This document shows positions 53,851 through 62,882 of a stretch of 64,000 nucleotides of DNA, piece by piece. This stretch comes from Achromobacter deleyi (GTDB lineage: Bacteria > Pseudomonadota > Gammaproteobacteria > Burkholderiales > Burkholderiaceae_B), in the NCBI RefSeq assembly GCF_902859705.1, contig NZ_CADIJO010000004.1, positions 1 to 64,000 of the forward strand, in the 5' to 3' direction. Under the pieces are notes generated by a model. That model searched no databases. It was given only the letters and a program-made list of their open reading frames with translations, and had not been told where the DNA came from. A program made the position numbers and the translations under genes. Every line of letters starts with the position of its first letter. Position 1 is the first letter of the stretch.

Positions 53851-55185
53851 ATGTCCGCATCCAACATGACGCCCGGAGAGATCGTCTCCGAACTCGACAA
53901 ATACATCGTCGGCCAGAACCGCGCCAAGCGCGCCGTGGCGGTCGCCCTGCGCAACCGCTGGCGCCGCCAGCAGGTCGCCGAGCCCCTGCGCCACGAAATC
54001 CACCCCAAGAACATCCTCATGATCGGCCCCACCGGCGTGGGCAAGACCGAGATCGCGCGCCGCCTGGCCAAGCTGGCCAACGCGCCGTTCATCAAGATCG
54101 AAGCCACCAAGTTCACCGAAGTGGGCTATGTGGGACGCGACGTCGACACCATCATCCGCGATCTGACCGAATACTCGATCAAACAGACGCGCGAACTGGA
54201 AATGCGCCGCGTGCGCACCCAGGCTGAAGACGCCGCCGAAGACCGCATCCTCGACGCCCTGGTGCCGCCCCCGCGTGGTGCCTCCGGCGAACCCGAACGC
54301 GGCGAAGACAACAGCGCCCGCCAGACCTTCCGCAAGCGCCTGCGCGAGGGCAAGATCGACGACCTCGAAATCGAGATCGAAGTCGCCCAGGCCGCGCCCC
54401 AGATGGACGTCATGACGCCCCCCGGCATGGAAGAAATGGCCGAGCAGCTGCGCGGCATGTTCGCCGGCATGGCCCGCGACAAGAAGAAGTCCAAGAAAAT
54501 GAAGGTGCGCGAAGCCTTCAAGCTCATCGTCGACGAAGAAGCCGCCAAGCGCGTCAACGAAGAAGACCTGCGCACCGCCGCCATCAACAATGTTGAACAG
54601 AACGGCATCGTCTTCCTGGACGAAATCGACAAGATCGCGGCCCGCCAGGAAAGCGGCGGCGCCGACGTCTCGCGTCAAGGCGTGCAACGTGACCTGCTGC
54701 CGCTAGTCGAAGGCACCACCGTCAACACGCGCTACGGCATGGTCCGTACGGACCACATCCTGTTCATCGCGTCGGGCGCCTTCCACCTGGCCCGTCCGTC
54801 GGACCTGATCCCTGAACTGCAGGGCCGTTTCCCGATCCGCGTCGAACTCGAATCCCTGACCGCCGAAGACTTCGTGCGCATCCTGTCCGACACCGATGCC
54901 TCGTTGACCAAGCAGTACACGGCGCTGATGGCCACCGAAGACGTGCAGCTGGAATTCACCGAAGAAGGCGTACGCCGCCTGGCCGAGCTGGCCTACGACG
55001 TCAATGAAACCACCGAGAACATCGGCGCCCGCCGGCTGTACACGGTGATGGAAAAGCTGCTCGACGAACTGTCGTTCGACGCCACCTCCAGCAGCGACAA
55101 GACCGTCAAGATCGACGCCGCCTACGTCAATGCGCAACTGGCCGAAGCCGCCAGCAGCCAGGACCTGGCCCGCTACGTGCTGTAG
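53851..55185 (+). CDS. hslU: ATP-dependent protease ATPase subunit HslU (ClpY)
   Basis: AAA+ unfoldase feeding HslV. Seen: 444 residues; [17 protein letters not shown], Walker A GPTGVGKT 59-66, pore motif GYVGRDVD, an intermediate I-domain with charged helices (about 110-235), Walker [26 protein letters not shown], sensor/arginine region [12 protein letters not shown] and the C-terminal ARYVL tail that docks into HslV. Complete and of normal length. Followed by a strong bidirectional terminator. Confidence 0.97.
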   Translation: MSASNMTPGEIVSELDKYIVGQNRAKRAVAVALRNRWRRQQVAEPLRHEIHPKNILMIGPTGVGKTEIARRLAKLANAPFIKIEATKFTEVGYVGRDVDTIIRDLTEYSIKQTRELEMRRVRTQAEDAAEDRILDALVPPPRGASGEPERGEDNSARQTFRKRLREGKIDDLEIEIEVAQAAPQMDVMTPPGMEEMAEQLRGMFAGMARDKKKSKKMKVREAFKLIVDEEAAKRVNEEDLRTAAINNVEQNGIVFLDEIDKIAARQESGGADVSRQGVQRDLLPLVEGTTVNTRYGMVRTDHILFIASGAFHLARPSDLIPELQGRFPIRVELESLTAEDFVRILSDTDASLTKQYTALMATEDVQLEFTEEGVRRLAELAYDVNETTENIGARRLYTVMEKLLDELSFDATSSSDKTVKIDAAYVNAQLAEAASSQDLARYVL

Positions 55186-55226
55186 CTATGTGCTGTAGGC
55201 GCGGCCCCAGGGTGCCCGCCGCACGC

Positions 55227-55264
55227 AGAAAGGCCCGCCGCAATCCATTGCGGCGGGCCTTTCT
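55227..55264. terminator. Bidirectional terminator after hslU
   Basis: An 18-bp perfect inverted repeat: AGAAAGGCCCGCCGCAAT (55227-55244) with its complement at 55247-55264. Lies between hslU and the convergent CusF-like gene, with short T-rich edges on both strands. Confidence 0.9.
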
Positions 55265-55329
55265 GCATTCCTGAAGCGCCACGCGCGGCGGTGGCTCATG
55301 GGCCACAACGGCGGAAAGCCTGGCAAGAC

Positions 55330-55623
55330 TTAGTTGGTGATCGCGGTCACCACGTACTTGCCATCCTTGCGTTCGGCCGTGAATCGGACCTTGTCACCGG
55401 CCTTGATCTTGGCCAGCAGCGCGGGATCGGCGTCATACACCAGTGTCATTGCCGGCAGGTCCAGCGCCTTGATGGCGTCGTGCTTGATGGTGACCTTGCC
55501 CGCAGCCGGGTCCACGCGCCGCACCTCGCCACTGGCGTCGGCCTGCTGGGCGAACGCCAGCGACACGACGGCCATCGCAGTGGCGACGGCCATGGGCATT
55601 GCGTATTTGCGGTTGAAAGCCAT
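55330..55623 (-). CDS. CusF-like periplasmic copper-binding protein
   Basis: Seen: 97 residues from ATG 55623 with a perfect AGGAGG site; signal peptide (AVATAMAVVSLAFAQQADA), then a small OB-fold: GEVRRVDPAAGKVTIKHDAI, LDLPAMTLVYDAD, GDKVRFTAERKDGKYVV. Known: CusF binds Cu(I)/Ag(I) with His36, Met47, Met49 and Trp44. Here the His (KHD) and first Met (PAMT) are kept, while the Trp and second Met positions are Leu. Inferred: weakened or altered metal binding. No cus efflux genes are adjacent; the gene stands alone, convergent with hslU. Confidence 0.82.
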   Translation of the reverse strand: MAFNRKYAMPMAVATAMAVVSLAFAQQADASGEVRRVDPAAGKVTIKHDAIKALDLPAMTLVYDADPALLAKIKAGDKVRFTAERKDGKYVVTAITN

Positions 55624-55810
55624 GTTTATCCTCCTGTTGCCGAGAAAGCGCCGGGCAGGCACCACATTCGCGAGCGTTTTCTACAATGCTAGGATACCGC
55701 CAGCATGCAACAAGTTCAGCCGAGGAACGCAACAATCTCGACAATTGATTGCGAAATGGCCTGCGACCAACAATCGCCTGCGTAAATCTCTCTTCCCATC
55801 CAGGAATTCC

Positions 55811-56371
55811 ATGGCCAACCGCTTATCCATCATCGCAACCCGCACCGGCGACGATGGCACCACAGGACTGGGAGACGGCTCGCGTATTCCCAAAGACGCC
55901 CCCCGCATTGCGGCATTGGGCGACGTCGATGAGCTCAACAGCGTCATTGGCCTGCTGCTGACCGAGCGCCTGCCCGCCGAAGTATCGACCGACCTGCTGA
56001 CGATCCAACACGATTTGTTCGATATCGGTGCGGAACTCTGCATTCCGGGACATACGGCATTGCTCGAAACGCAGATCACTCATCTGGACGAGCGCCTGGC
56101 GCACTACAACGGCGGACTGGCCCCACTGCGCGAGTTCATCCTGCCTGGGGGTTCGCGCGCGGCGGCGCTGGCTCACCTGGCACGAACCGTCTGCCGTCGG
56201 GCGGAACGGACGACTACCGCGTTGTCACAACTCGACGTTGTCTCTCGCGCGGTCCGCCAATACCTGAATCGCCTGTCTGATCTGCTGTTTGTCCTGGCGC
56301 GCCACGTCAATCAATCGGCAGGCGTTCCTGACGTATTCTGGTCCAGCCAGAACTCGCGTAAGGCCACGTAA
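55811..56371 (+). CDS. Cob(I)alamin adenosyltransferase, PduO type
   Basis: Transfers adenosyl from ATP to cob(I)alamin. Seen: 186 residues from ATG 55811 (AGGA upstream); ATP-binding RTGDDGTTGLGDGSRIPKD, GDVDELNSVIGLL, HDLFDIGAELCIPG, and the C-terminal ARTVCRRAERTTTAL and YLNRLSDLLFVLAR, all PduO hallmarks. A longer frame upstream is not coding. No cobalamin-dependent enzyme is nearby; the gene precedes the polysaccharide locus, from which a 180-bp promoter region separates it. Confidence 0.93.
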   Translation: MANRLSIIATRTGDDGTTGLGDGSRIPKDAPRIAALGDVDELNSVIGLLLTERLPAEVSTDLLTIQHDLFDIGAELCIPGHTALLETQITHLDERLAHYNGGLAPLREFILPGGSRAAALAHLARTVCRRAERTTTALSQLDVVSRAVRQYLNRLSDLLFVLARHVNQSAGVPDVFWSSQNSRKAT

Positions 56372-56438
56372 CGCCTGGCAAAAAATCAGCCCCGATTCTT
56401 CCATGGCAACAACGTCTTCCAATCCAGAGCCTGCATAT

Positions 56439-56467
56439 TTGACACAACACTTTGTTTCATCTGTTAG
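56439..56467 (+). promoter_or_regulatory. Sigma-70-like promoter of the polysaccharide locus
   Basis: -35 TTGACA (perfect, 56439-56444), 17-bp spacer, -10 TGTTAG (56462-56467, weak). It lies in an AT-richer block 85-113 bp before rmlB, leaving a leader of roughly 75 nt. Confidence 0.45.
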
Positions 56468-56551
56468 GTGGTGACAGAGCAGTTGCGGCATAATTGCGGG
56501 TTATCGAGCGGGTTGGCGCACCGCGCTCACAGCCCAAGGATTCAATAAAGA

Positions 56552-57613
56552 ATGAGTATTATTGTCACTGGCGGAGCCGGTTTCATAGGTTCTAACTTCG
56601 TCCTGGATTGGCTCGCTAAACATGATGAGTCCGTCATCACTCTGGACAAGTTGACGTATGCAGGCAACCCCAGCAATCTGGCCTCGTTGAACAACGACCC
56701 TCGACATCAGCTGGTGCAAGGCGACATCGGTGATGGCGCCCTGGTGTCCCGCCTGCTTGCCGAACACCGACCGCGTGCCATCCTGAATTTCGCAGCGGAG
56801 TCCCATGTGGACCGCTCAATCCATGGCCCGGGCGAATTCATCCAGACCAACATCGTCGGTACCTTCCACCTGCTGGAAGCCGTACGCAGCTACTACGGCC
56901 AGCTTGGCGCCGAGGCGCAAGCTGCATTCCGCTTCCTGCACGTTTCGACGGACGAGGTCTACGGCTCGTTGAGCCAGGATGATCCCGCCTTTACTGAACT
57001 GAACCGATACGAGCCGAACAGCCCTTATTCCGCCAGCAAGGCAGCAAGCGACCACTTGGTGCGAGCCTACCACCATACTTATGGCCTGCCGGTATTGACG
57101 ACCAACTGTTCGAACAATTACGGCCCCTATCACTTCCCTGAGAAACTGATCCCGCTGATCATCCACAATGCGTTGGCCGGCAAGCCGCTGCCCATCTATG
57201 GCGACGGCCAACAGATCCGCGATTGGCTCTACGTCACCGACCATTGCAGCGCCATCCGCCGCGTGCTCGAGGCAGGCACCGTTGGCGAGACCTACAATGT
57301 CGGCGGCTGGAACGAGAAGGCCAACCTGGAAGTCGTTCAAGTGCTCTGCAGGTTACTGGACGAATTAAGTCCCCGGCAGGATGGCCAATCGTATGCCAGT
57401 CAGATTACTTTCGTGCAGGACCGTCCAGGCCACGATCGCCGCTATGCGATAGATGCAACCCGCCTGCAGCGCGAGCTGGGCTGGATGCCGGCCGAAACCT
57501 TTGAGAGCGGAATTCGCAAGACTGTGGTCTGGTATCTGGACAACCAGCAGTGGGTGCGCAACGTGACCAGCGGCGCGTACCGCGATTGGGTCAGCAAGCA
57601 ATACCAGGCATAG
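56552..57613 (+). CDS. rmlB: dTDP-glucose 4,6-dehydratase
   Basis: Second step of dTDP-L-rhamnose synthesis. Seen: 353 residues; NAD-binding [12 protein letters not shown] at 6-17, [32 protein letters not shown] with the catalytic Asp-Glu, [12 protein letters not shown] (Tyr-x3-Lys) and [18 protein letters not shown]. Standard length. First gene of the dTDP-rhamnose set, separated from rmlD by a GT2 gene. Codon use is slightly less GC-extreme than in the housekeeping part of the window, as is common for O-antigen loci. Confidence 0.97.
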   Translation: MSIIVTGGAGFIGSNFVLDWLAKHDESVITLDKLTYAGNPSNLASLNNDPRHQLVQGDIGDGALVSRLLAEHRPRAILNFAAESHVDRSIHGPGEFIQTNIVGTFHLLEAVRSYYGQLGAEAQAAFRFLHVSTDEVYGSLSQDDPAFTELNRYEPNSPYSASKAASDHLVRAYHHTYGLPVLTTNCSNNYGPYHFPEKLIPLIIHNALAGKPLPIYGDGQQIRDWLYVTDHCSAIRRVLEAGTVGETYNVGGWNEKANLEVVQVLCRLLDELSPRQDGQSYASQITFVQDRPGHDRRYAIDATRLQRELGWMPAETFESGIRKTVVWYLDNQQWVRNVTSGAYRDWVSKQYQA

Positions 57614-57786
57614 CCCTGCGGCCTTCGGGCCACCATTATTCGCAAGGCGGTGGTTACGACGGCTGTCGCGCCGCCCCCTGCCAGAGACGCCTGGACGTAA
57701 GCCGACCGGCGACCGACAGCCCCCCAACCTCGCAACAGCCCAGGATCCAGACAAGCTGGATCTGACAAATATACAGACGAGCAGTC

Positions 57787-58710
57787 GTGAGTGAAAGAAT
57801 TGCCATCCTGATGTGTACGTATCAGGGCGAAAAATACCTGGCGAGTCAGTTGGATTCGTTTGCGGCCCAGTCCCATATGGACTGGGCGCTTGCCGTATCC
57901 GACGACGGATCGGTCGACCGCACGCGGGATATGCTGGCCGAATACAGGCAGAGATGGGGCGCCTCGAAGCTGAACGTATTTGAAGGGCCTCGGCGGGGCT
58001 TTGTCGGCAATTTCATGTCGCTGACTTGCAATGCCGAAGTACAGGCTGATTACTACGCGTTCTCAGACCAGGACGACATATGGCATGCAGATAAACTTCA
58101 AAATGCCGTCGAGTGGTTGAAAACCATTCCCACCGATGTACCTGCGTTGTATTGCACTCGGACTCAATTGGTCAACGAAGACAACCAGGAAATCGGCTTG
58201 TCGCCTTTATTCAATCGCCAGCCCGCATTTGAAAATGCCTTGGCCCAGAATATCGCAGGCGGCAACACCATGGTTTTCAACGACTGCGCTCGCCAATTGC
58301 TATTGCAAGCAGGTCCCCTGGTGGACGTCGCGGCCCACGACTGGTGGGTATACCTAGCGGTGACGGCATGCGGCGGCAAGGTGCACTACGACCCTCGGCC
58401 GTCGCTGCGGTACCGACAGCACACCAGCAATCTTATCGGCGCTAATCGGGGGTTGATGGCCAGGATCACGCGTATCCGTATGCTTTTCAAGGGCCATCTT
58501 AAAAACTGGAACGGGCGCAATATCGAGGCGCTCTCGAAGCTGCTCGACCGGATGACGCCGTCAAATCTGCAGCGTCTTGAGCAGTTCATCTGCGCGCGTC
58601 GAAGCCCCTTGCCGCAACGGATGCTCAAATTCAAGTCGGCCGGCATTTACCGGCAAACTGCCTTGGGCAACCTGGGCATGATCGTCGCCGTGATATTCAA
58701 CAAGCTTTGA
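57787..58710 (+). CDS. GT2-family glycosyltransferase (rhamnosyltransferase-like)
   Basis: Inverting GT-A enzyme. Seen: 307 residues from GTG 57787; ILMCTYQGEKYLASQLDS, VSDDGSVDRTRDML, FSDQDDIWHADKL (metal-binding D-x-D type), GGNTMVFN and AHDWWVYLAV, the pattern of rhamnosyl/galactosyl transferases next to rml genes. No strong ribosome site. It is inserted between rmlB and rmlD, 173 bp after rmlB and 7 bp before rmlD. Inferred: adds rhamnose or a related sugar during assembly of the surface polymer. Confidence 0.85.
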   Translation: MSERIAILMCTYQGEKYLASQLDSFAAQSHMDWALAVSDDGSVDRTRDMLAEYRQRWGASKLNVFEGPRRGFVGNFMSLTCNAEVQADYYAFSDQDDIWHADKLQNAVEWLKTIPTDVPALYCTRTQLVNEDNQEIGLSPLFNRQPAFENALAQNIAGGNTMVFNDCARQLLLQAGPLVDVAAHDWWVYLAVTACGGKVHYDPRPSLRYRQHTSNLIGANRGLMARITRIRMLFKGHLKNWNGRNIEALSKLLDRMTPSNLQRLEQFICARRSPLPQRMLKFKSAGIYRQTALGNLGMIVAVIFNKL

Positions 58711-58717
58711 GGAACTC

Positions 58718-59620
58718 GTGAAAATTCTACTCCTCGGCAAGGACGGCCAGGTCGGCCAGGAATTGCAGCGCACCCTGCTCCCGTTGGGTGAAACGCTGGC
58801 GCTTGGACGCAGCGGCGCGGACCTCAGCGATCTGTCGACACTGCGCGCTACCTTGCAAGCGCACAACCCCGACATCATCGTCAATGCTGCTGCGTACACT
58901 GCGGTGGACAAGGCAGAAAGCGAGCCACAAGCAGCTGCGCAGATCAATACGATCGCCGTGTCGGCCCTGGCTCAACATGCCAAGGCCACTGATGCGCTGC
59001 TGGTGCATTACTCCACCGACTACGTCTTCAATGGCGCCGGCGATACGCCGTACCTCGAAACGAACCCCACCGATCCGCAAAGCGTCTATGGCACGACCAA
59101 GCGCGATGGCGAGGCCGCAATCCTCGACAGCGGTTGCAATGCCCTGATCTTCCGGACCAGTTGGGTGTTCTCGTCGCGAGGCGGCAATTTCCTGAAGACC
59201 ATCCTGCGTCTGGCTGCCACCAAGGACAGCCTGAACGTCGTGGCGGACCAATTCGGTGCGCCAACGTCGGCTGAACTGATCGCCGATGTCACCGCATTGG
59301 CGATCAATGCCTTTCGCCAGGATCGACTCCAGGCGGGGATTTATCATCTGACCGCCTCTGGCGTTGTCAGTTGGTGTGAGTTTGCCCGGTATATCGTCAA
59401 TCAGGCAACGGCGCAGGGTATCGCCCTGACGCTCACCGCTAATCAGGTCCACGCCATTCCGGCCGCAGACTACCCCACCCCAGCCAAGCGGCCACAAAAC
59501 TCCAGATTGGATAACAGCAAGCTATCGAGCGCGCTACGCCTGCAAATGCCGCATTGGACGGCGCATGCGAGCCGCGCCATCGACCAACTTAAAAGACTCG
59601 GGAATCCCAATAATGCGTAG
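58718..59620 (+). CDS. rmlD: dTDP-4-dehydrorhamnose reductase
   Basis: Final step to dTDP-L-rhamnose. Seen: 300 residues from GTG 58718 (GAGG upstream); [53 protein letters not shown] (Tyr-x3-Lys), [14 protein letters not shown] and [17 protein letters not shown]. Its last codons overlap the rmlA start by 8 bp, giving tight coupling. Confidence 0.96.
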   Translation: MKILLLGKDGQVGQELQRTLLPLGETLALGRSGADLSDLSTLRATLQAHNPDIIVNAAAYTAVDKAESEPQAAAQINTIAVSALAQHAKATDALLVHYSTDYVFNGAGDTPYLETNPTDPQSVYGTTKRDGEAAILDSGCNALIFRTSWVFSSRGGNFLKTILRLAATKDSLNVVADQFGAPTSAELIADVTALAINAFRQDRLQAGIYHLTASGVVSWCEFARYIVNQATAQGIALTLTANQVHAIPAADYPTPAKRPQNSRLDNSKLSSALRLQMPHWTAHASRAIDQLKRLGNPNNA

Positions 59621-60491
59621 AGGCATAATCCTGGCAGGCGGATCCGGTACCCGTTTGCATCCGGCGACCCTTGCCATCAGCAAGCAATTGCTGCCGGTCT
59701 TCGACAAGCCCATGATCTACTACCCGCTGAGCACGCTGATGTTAGCGGGTATTCGAGACATTCTCATCATCTCCACACCTCAGGACACACCACGCTTCCA
59801 GCAGTTGCTGGGAGACGGCAAACAGTGGGGGCTGAATCTCGAATATGCCGTGCAGCCGTCGCCTGACGGTCTAGCCCAAGCTTTCATCATCGGTGAATCC
59901 TTCATCGGCAATGATCACTCAGCCCTGGTACTGGGCGACAACATCTTCTACGGTCACGACTTCCAGCGGCTGCTGGAGAGCGCCGACAAGCGCGCAGAGG
60001 GCGCCAGCGTGTTCGCCTACCACGTGCACGATCCCGAACGCTATGGCGTCGCCGAGTTCGACCCACAGGGCCGCGTGCTTTCGCTGGAAGAAAAGCCCGT
60101 CAACCCCAAGTCCAGCTATGCAGTCACGGGCCTGTACTTCTACGACAATGATGTTGTCGATATCGCCAAGAACATCAAGCCATCGGCGCGTGGTGAGCTC
60201 GAGATCACGGACGTCAACCGCGCCTATCTCGAAAACGATCGGCTCGCCGTCGAGATCATGGGTCGTGGCTATGCGTGGCTGGACACCGGCACTCACGAAT
60301 CCCTGCTCGAGGCCAGCCAGTTCATTTCCACCCTTGAAAACCGCCAAGGCTTGAAGGTCGCTTGTCCTGAAGAGATCGCCTTTCGCCAAAAATGGATTTC
60401 GAGCGAAGAACTGGAAAGACTTGCAGCGCCGCTGGCCAAAAATGGTTACGGCCAGTATCTCAAGCGCCTATTGGTAGAGAAGGTCTATTGA
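59613..60491 (+). CDS. rmlA: Glucose-1-phosphate thymidylyltransferase
   Basis: First step of the dTDP-rhamnose pathway, feedback-inhibited by dTDP-rhamnose in known members. Seen: 292 residues from ATG 59613; [70 protein letters not shown] and [18 protein letters not shown]. Overlaps rmlD by 8 bp and rmlC by 1 bp (TGATG). Confidence 0.97.
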   Translation: MRRGIILAGGSGTRLHPATLAISKQLLPVFDKPMIYYPLSTLMLAGIRDILIISTPQDTPRFQQLLGDGKQWGLNLEYAVQPSPDGLAQAFIIGESFIGNDHSALVLGDNIFYGHDFQRLLESADKRAEGASVFAYHVHDPERYGVAEFDPQGRVLSLEEKPVNPKSSYAVTGLYFYDNDVVDIAKNIKPSARGELEITDVNRAYLENDRLAVEIMGRGYAWLDTGTHESLLEASQFISTLENRQGLKVACPEEIAFRQKWISSEELERLAAPLAKNGYGQYLKRLLVEKVY

Positions 60492-61039
60492 TGAAAGCAA
60501 TCAAGCAATCCATACCGGATGTCGTGGTATTCGAACCCCGAGTATTTGGTGATGCGCGTGGCTTTTTCTTCGAGAGTTTCAACAAGAAGCTGTTCGAGGA
60601 AATGACGGGCATTCAGCGCGATTTCGTGCAGGACAACCATTCCCGCTCTTCCAAGGGTGTGCTGCGCGGCCTGCACTATCAAATCCAGCAGCCCCAGGGC
60701 AAGCTCGTCCGTGTCACCGAAGGCGCGGTCTTTGACGTCGCTGTCGACCTGCGCCAGTCTTCCCCAACTTTTGGTCAATGGGTGGGTACGGTTCTCTCGG
60801 CGGAAAACAAGCGACAGATGTGGGTGCCCGAAGGATTCGCGCATGGCTTCCTGGTGCTGTCCGAGCATGCTGAATTCCTGTACAAGACGACTGACTACTA
60901 TGCCCCTCAGCATGAGCGTTGCGTCAGCTGGAATGATCCGTCGATTGGAATCGACTGGCCGCTGGACGATGCAACGCCTGTGATGTCAGAAAAGGATCTC
61001 AACGGCAAAACCTTGGCCGACTCGGAGATCTTCCCATGA
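60491..61039 (+). CDS. rmlC: dTDP-4-dehydrorhamnose 3,5-epimerase
   Basis: Cupin-fold epimerase. Seen: 182 residues from ATG 60491; DARGFFFESFNKKLFEE, FVQDNHSRSSKGVLRGLHYQ with the catalytic His, KLVRVTEGAVFDVAVDLR, WVPEGFAHGFLVLSEHAEF and YKTTDYYAP. Start and stop overlap both neighbours (TGATG with rmlA, ATGA with galE). Confidence 0.97.
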   Translation: MKAIKQSIPDVVVFEPRVFGDARGFFFESFNKKLFEEMTGIQRDFVQDNHSRSSKGVLRGLHYQIQQPQGKLVRVTEGAVFDVAVDLRQSSPTFGQWVGTVLSAENKRQMWVPEGFAHGFLVLSEHAEFLYKTTDYYAPQHERCVSWNDPSIGIDWPLDDATPVMSEKDLNGKTLADSEIFP

Positions 61040-62049
61040 TTCTCGTCACCGGCGGCCTGGGCTACATTGGTTCCCACACGTGCGTATCGTTGTCGAATGC
61101 CGGACAGGAAGTACTGATCCTGGATAACCTCAGCAATTCGAAAGCAACTGTGCTGCAACGCTTGCGGGAAATCTGCCCGAATGCCGTTAGATTCGAGAAA
61201 GGCGATATCCGCGACAAGGCATTGCTGTCGCGGCTGTTTGCCGAACATGAGATCGAAGCGGTCATGCATTTCGCTGGCCTGAAGGCCGTGGGCGAATCGA
61301 CCCAATCACCGATATCCTATTACGACAACAACGTCGTCGGCACGCTTTGCCTGCTCGAAGCGATGACGACGACCGACGTCAAGACTTTGGTGTTCTCGTC
61401 ATCGGCAACGGTATATGGCGATTCGTGCAACGTGCCCATTCCCGAGGACAGTTCGCGCTGCGCCACCAATCCGTATGGGCGCACCAAACTTTTCATCGAA
61501 GACATTCTCGCCGACCTGCACGCCTCGGACACCCATTGGCGAATTGCCAGACTGCGCTACTTCAACCCGGTTGGGGCACATGAAAGCGGCCGCATCGGTG
61601 AAGATCCGCTGGGCATTCCGGCCAACCTGATGCCGTACGTGGCCCAAGTCGCCACGGGCCACCGTGAATATCTGAACGTGTTTGGCGGCGATTACCCGAC
61701 GCCCGACGGTACGGGTGTGCGCGACTATGTCCACGTCATGGACCTGGCCGAAGGACATGTGGCGGCCCTGCGCAATCTGCAACAGCACGCAGGCATGCTG
61801 ACCGTGAACCTGGGTACCGGCCGCGGTACCTCCGTGTTGGATCTGGTCACGACCTTTTCGCAAATATCCGAACGCGACGTTCCCTATAAGATAGTTGCGC
61901 GCAGGCCTGGTGACGTAGCCCAGTCCTATGCCGCCGTCACGCAGGCGGAACAGATTCTCGGCTGGAAAGCCCAGCGCCATCTTTCCGACATGTGTGCGGA
62001 CCACTGGCGCTGGCAGATCGAGAACCCCGACGGATACCCAGAGTCGTAG
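61036..62049 (+). CDS. galE: UDP-glucose 4-epimerase
   Basis: Interconverts UDP-glucose and UDP-galactose (some members also UDP-GlcNAc/GalNAc). Seen: 337 residues; VTGGLGYIGSHTCVSL, LDNLSNSKATVLQRL, HFAGLKAVGES, FSSSATVYGD, NPYGRTKLFIED (Tyr-x3-Lys), RYFNPVGAHESGRIGEDP and YVHVMDLAEGHVAAL. Overlaps rmlC by 4 bp. Provides a further nucleotide sugar for the polymer. Confidence 0.96.
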   Translation: MILVTGGLGYIGSHTCVSLSNAGQEVLILDNLSNSKATVLQRLREICPNAVRFEKGDIRDKALLSRLFAEHEIEAVMHFAGLKAVGESTQSPISYYDNNVVGTLCLLEAMTTTDVKTLVFSSSATVYGDSCNVPIPEDSSRCATNPYGRTKLFIEDILADLHASDTHWRIARLRYFNPVGAHESGRIGEDPLGIPANLMPYVAQVATGHREYLNVFGGDYPTPDGTGVRDYVHVMDLAEGHVAALRNLQQHAGMLTVNLGTGRGTSVLDLVTTFSQISERDVPYKIVARRPGDVAQSYAAVTQAEQILGWKAQRHLSDMCADHWRWQIENPDGYPES

Positions 62050-62060
62050 GAGCGCCCACC

Positions 62061-62882
62061 ATGCAGCAATATTCCAGCAGCGGCCGAGAGATGGTCGCGA
62101 GCCTGTGGCGTAACCGTTCCTTGATCCTGGCGCTGACCAAGCGTGAAGTCATCGGACGGTACCGCGGGTCGGTAATGGGCCTTGCCTGGTCCTTCTTCAA
62201 TCCCATCCTGATGCTGACGATCTATACGTTCATCTTCTCGGTGGTATTCAATGCGCGATGGGGGGGCAGTGCCAGCGGCAGCAAAACTGAGTTCGCGCTG
62301 ATTCTCTTCGTCGGGCTGATCGTGCACGGGTTGTTTGCAGAGTGCGTACTACGCGCGCCGAGCCTCATCCTGAACAACGTCAATTATGTGAAAAAGGTCA
62401 TCTTTCCGCTTGAGGTCTTGCCTTGGGTCGCTTTCGGCGCTGCCCTCTTTCACACCTGCATCAGCCTCCTGGTTCTACTGGTTGCCCGCATTCTCCTGCA
62501 GCACGAATTGCCATGGACTGCAGTGCTGTTTCCGTTGCTGCTGATCCCGCTGGTGCTGGGTACCCTGGGCGTCAGCTGGTTTCTGTCTGCACTGGGCGTA
62601 TATGTGCGCGACATTGGGCAAATCACGAGCATGCTGACCACAGTCCTGCTGTTCATGTCGCCGGTGTTCTATCCCCTCAGCGCACTGCCAGAGAAGTACA
62701 GAATGCTGGTCAACCTGAATCCTCTGGCCTACCTGATCGAAGAAAGCCGCAACCTGCTCATCTTCGGCGTGCTGCCGGATCTCAAGCACTGGGCGATCCT
62801 GATGGTCATCAGCGCCGTCATCGCCTGGCTGGGCTTCTTCTGGTTCCAGAAAACGCGCAAAGGATTCGCCGATGTCCTCTGA
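62061..62882 (+). CDS. wzm: ABC-2 type polysaccharide export permease (Wzm-like)
   Basis: Membrane subunit exporting lipid-linked O-antigen or capsule chains. Seen: 273 residues from ATG 62061 with AGGAG upstream; LALTKREVIGRYRGSVMGLAW at the cytoplasmic N-terminus, six hydrophobic segments (WSFFNPILMLTIYTFIFSVV; SCMSP-like FMSPVFYPLSALPEKYR re-entrant region; LNPLAYLIEESRNLLI). Known: Wzm-type permeases share this KREV-x-RYR-G start. Overlaps the ATPase gene by 11 bp. Confidence 0.93.
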   Translation: MQQYSSSGREMVASLWRNRSLILALTKREVIGRYRGSVMGLAWSFFNPILMLTIYTFIFSVVFNARWGGSASGSKTEFALILFVGLIVHGLFAECVLRAPSLILNNVNYVKKVIFPLEVLPWVAFGAALFHTCISLLVLLVARILLQHELPWTAVLFPLLLIPLVLGTLGVSWFLSALGVYVRDIGQITSMLTTVLLFMSPVFYPLSALPEKYRMLVNLNPLAYLIEESRNLLIFGVLPDLKHWAILMVISAVIAWLGFFWFQKTRKGFADVL

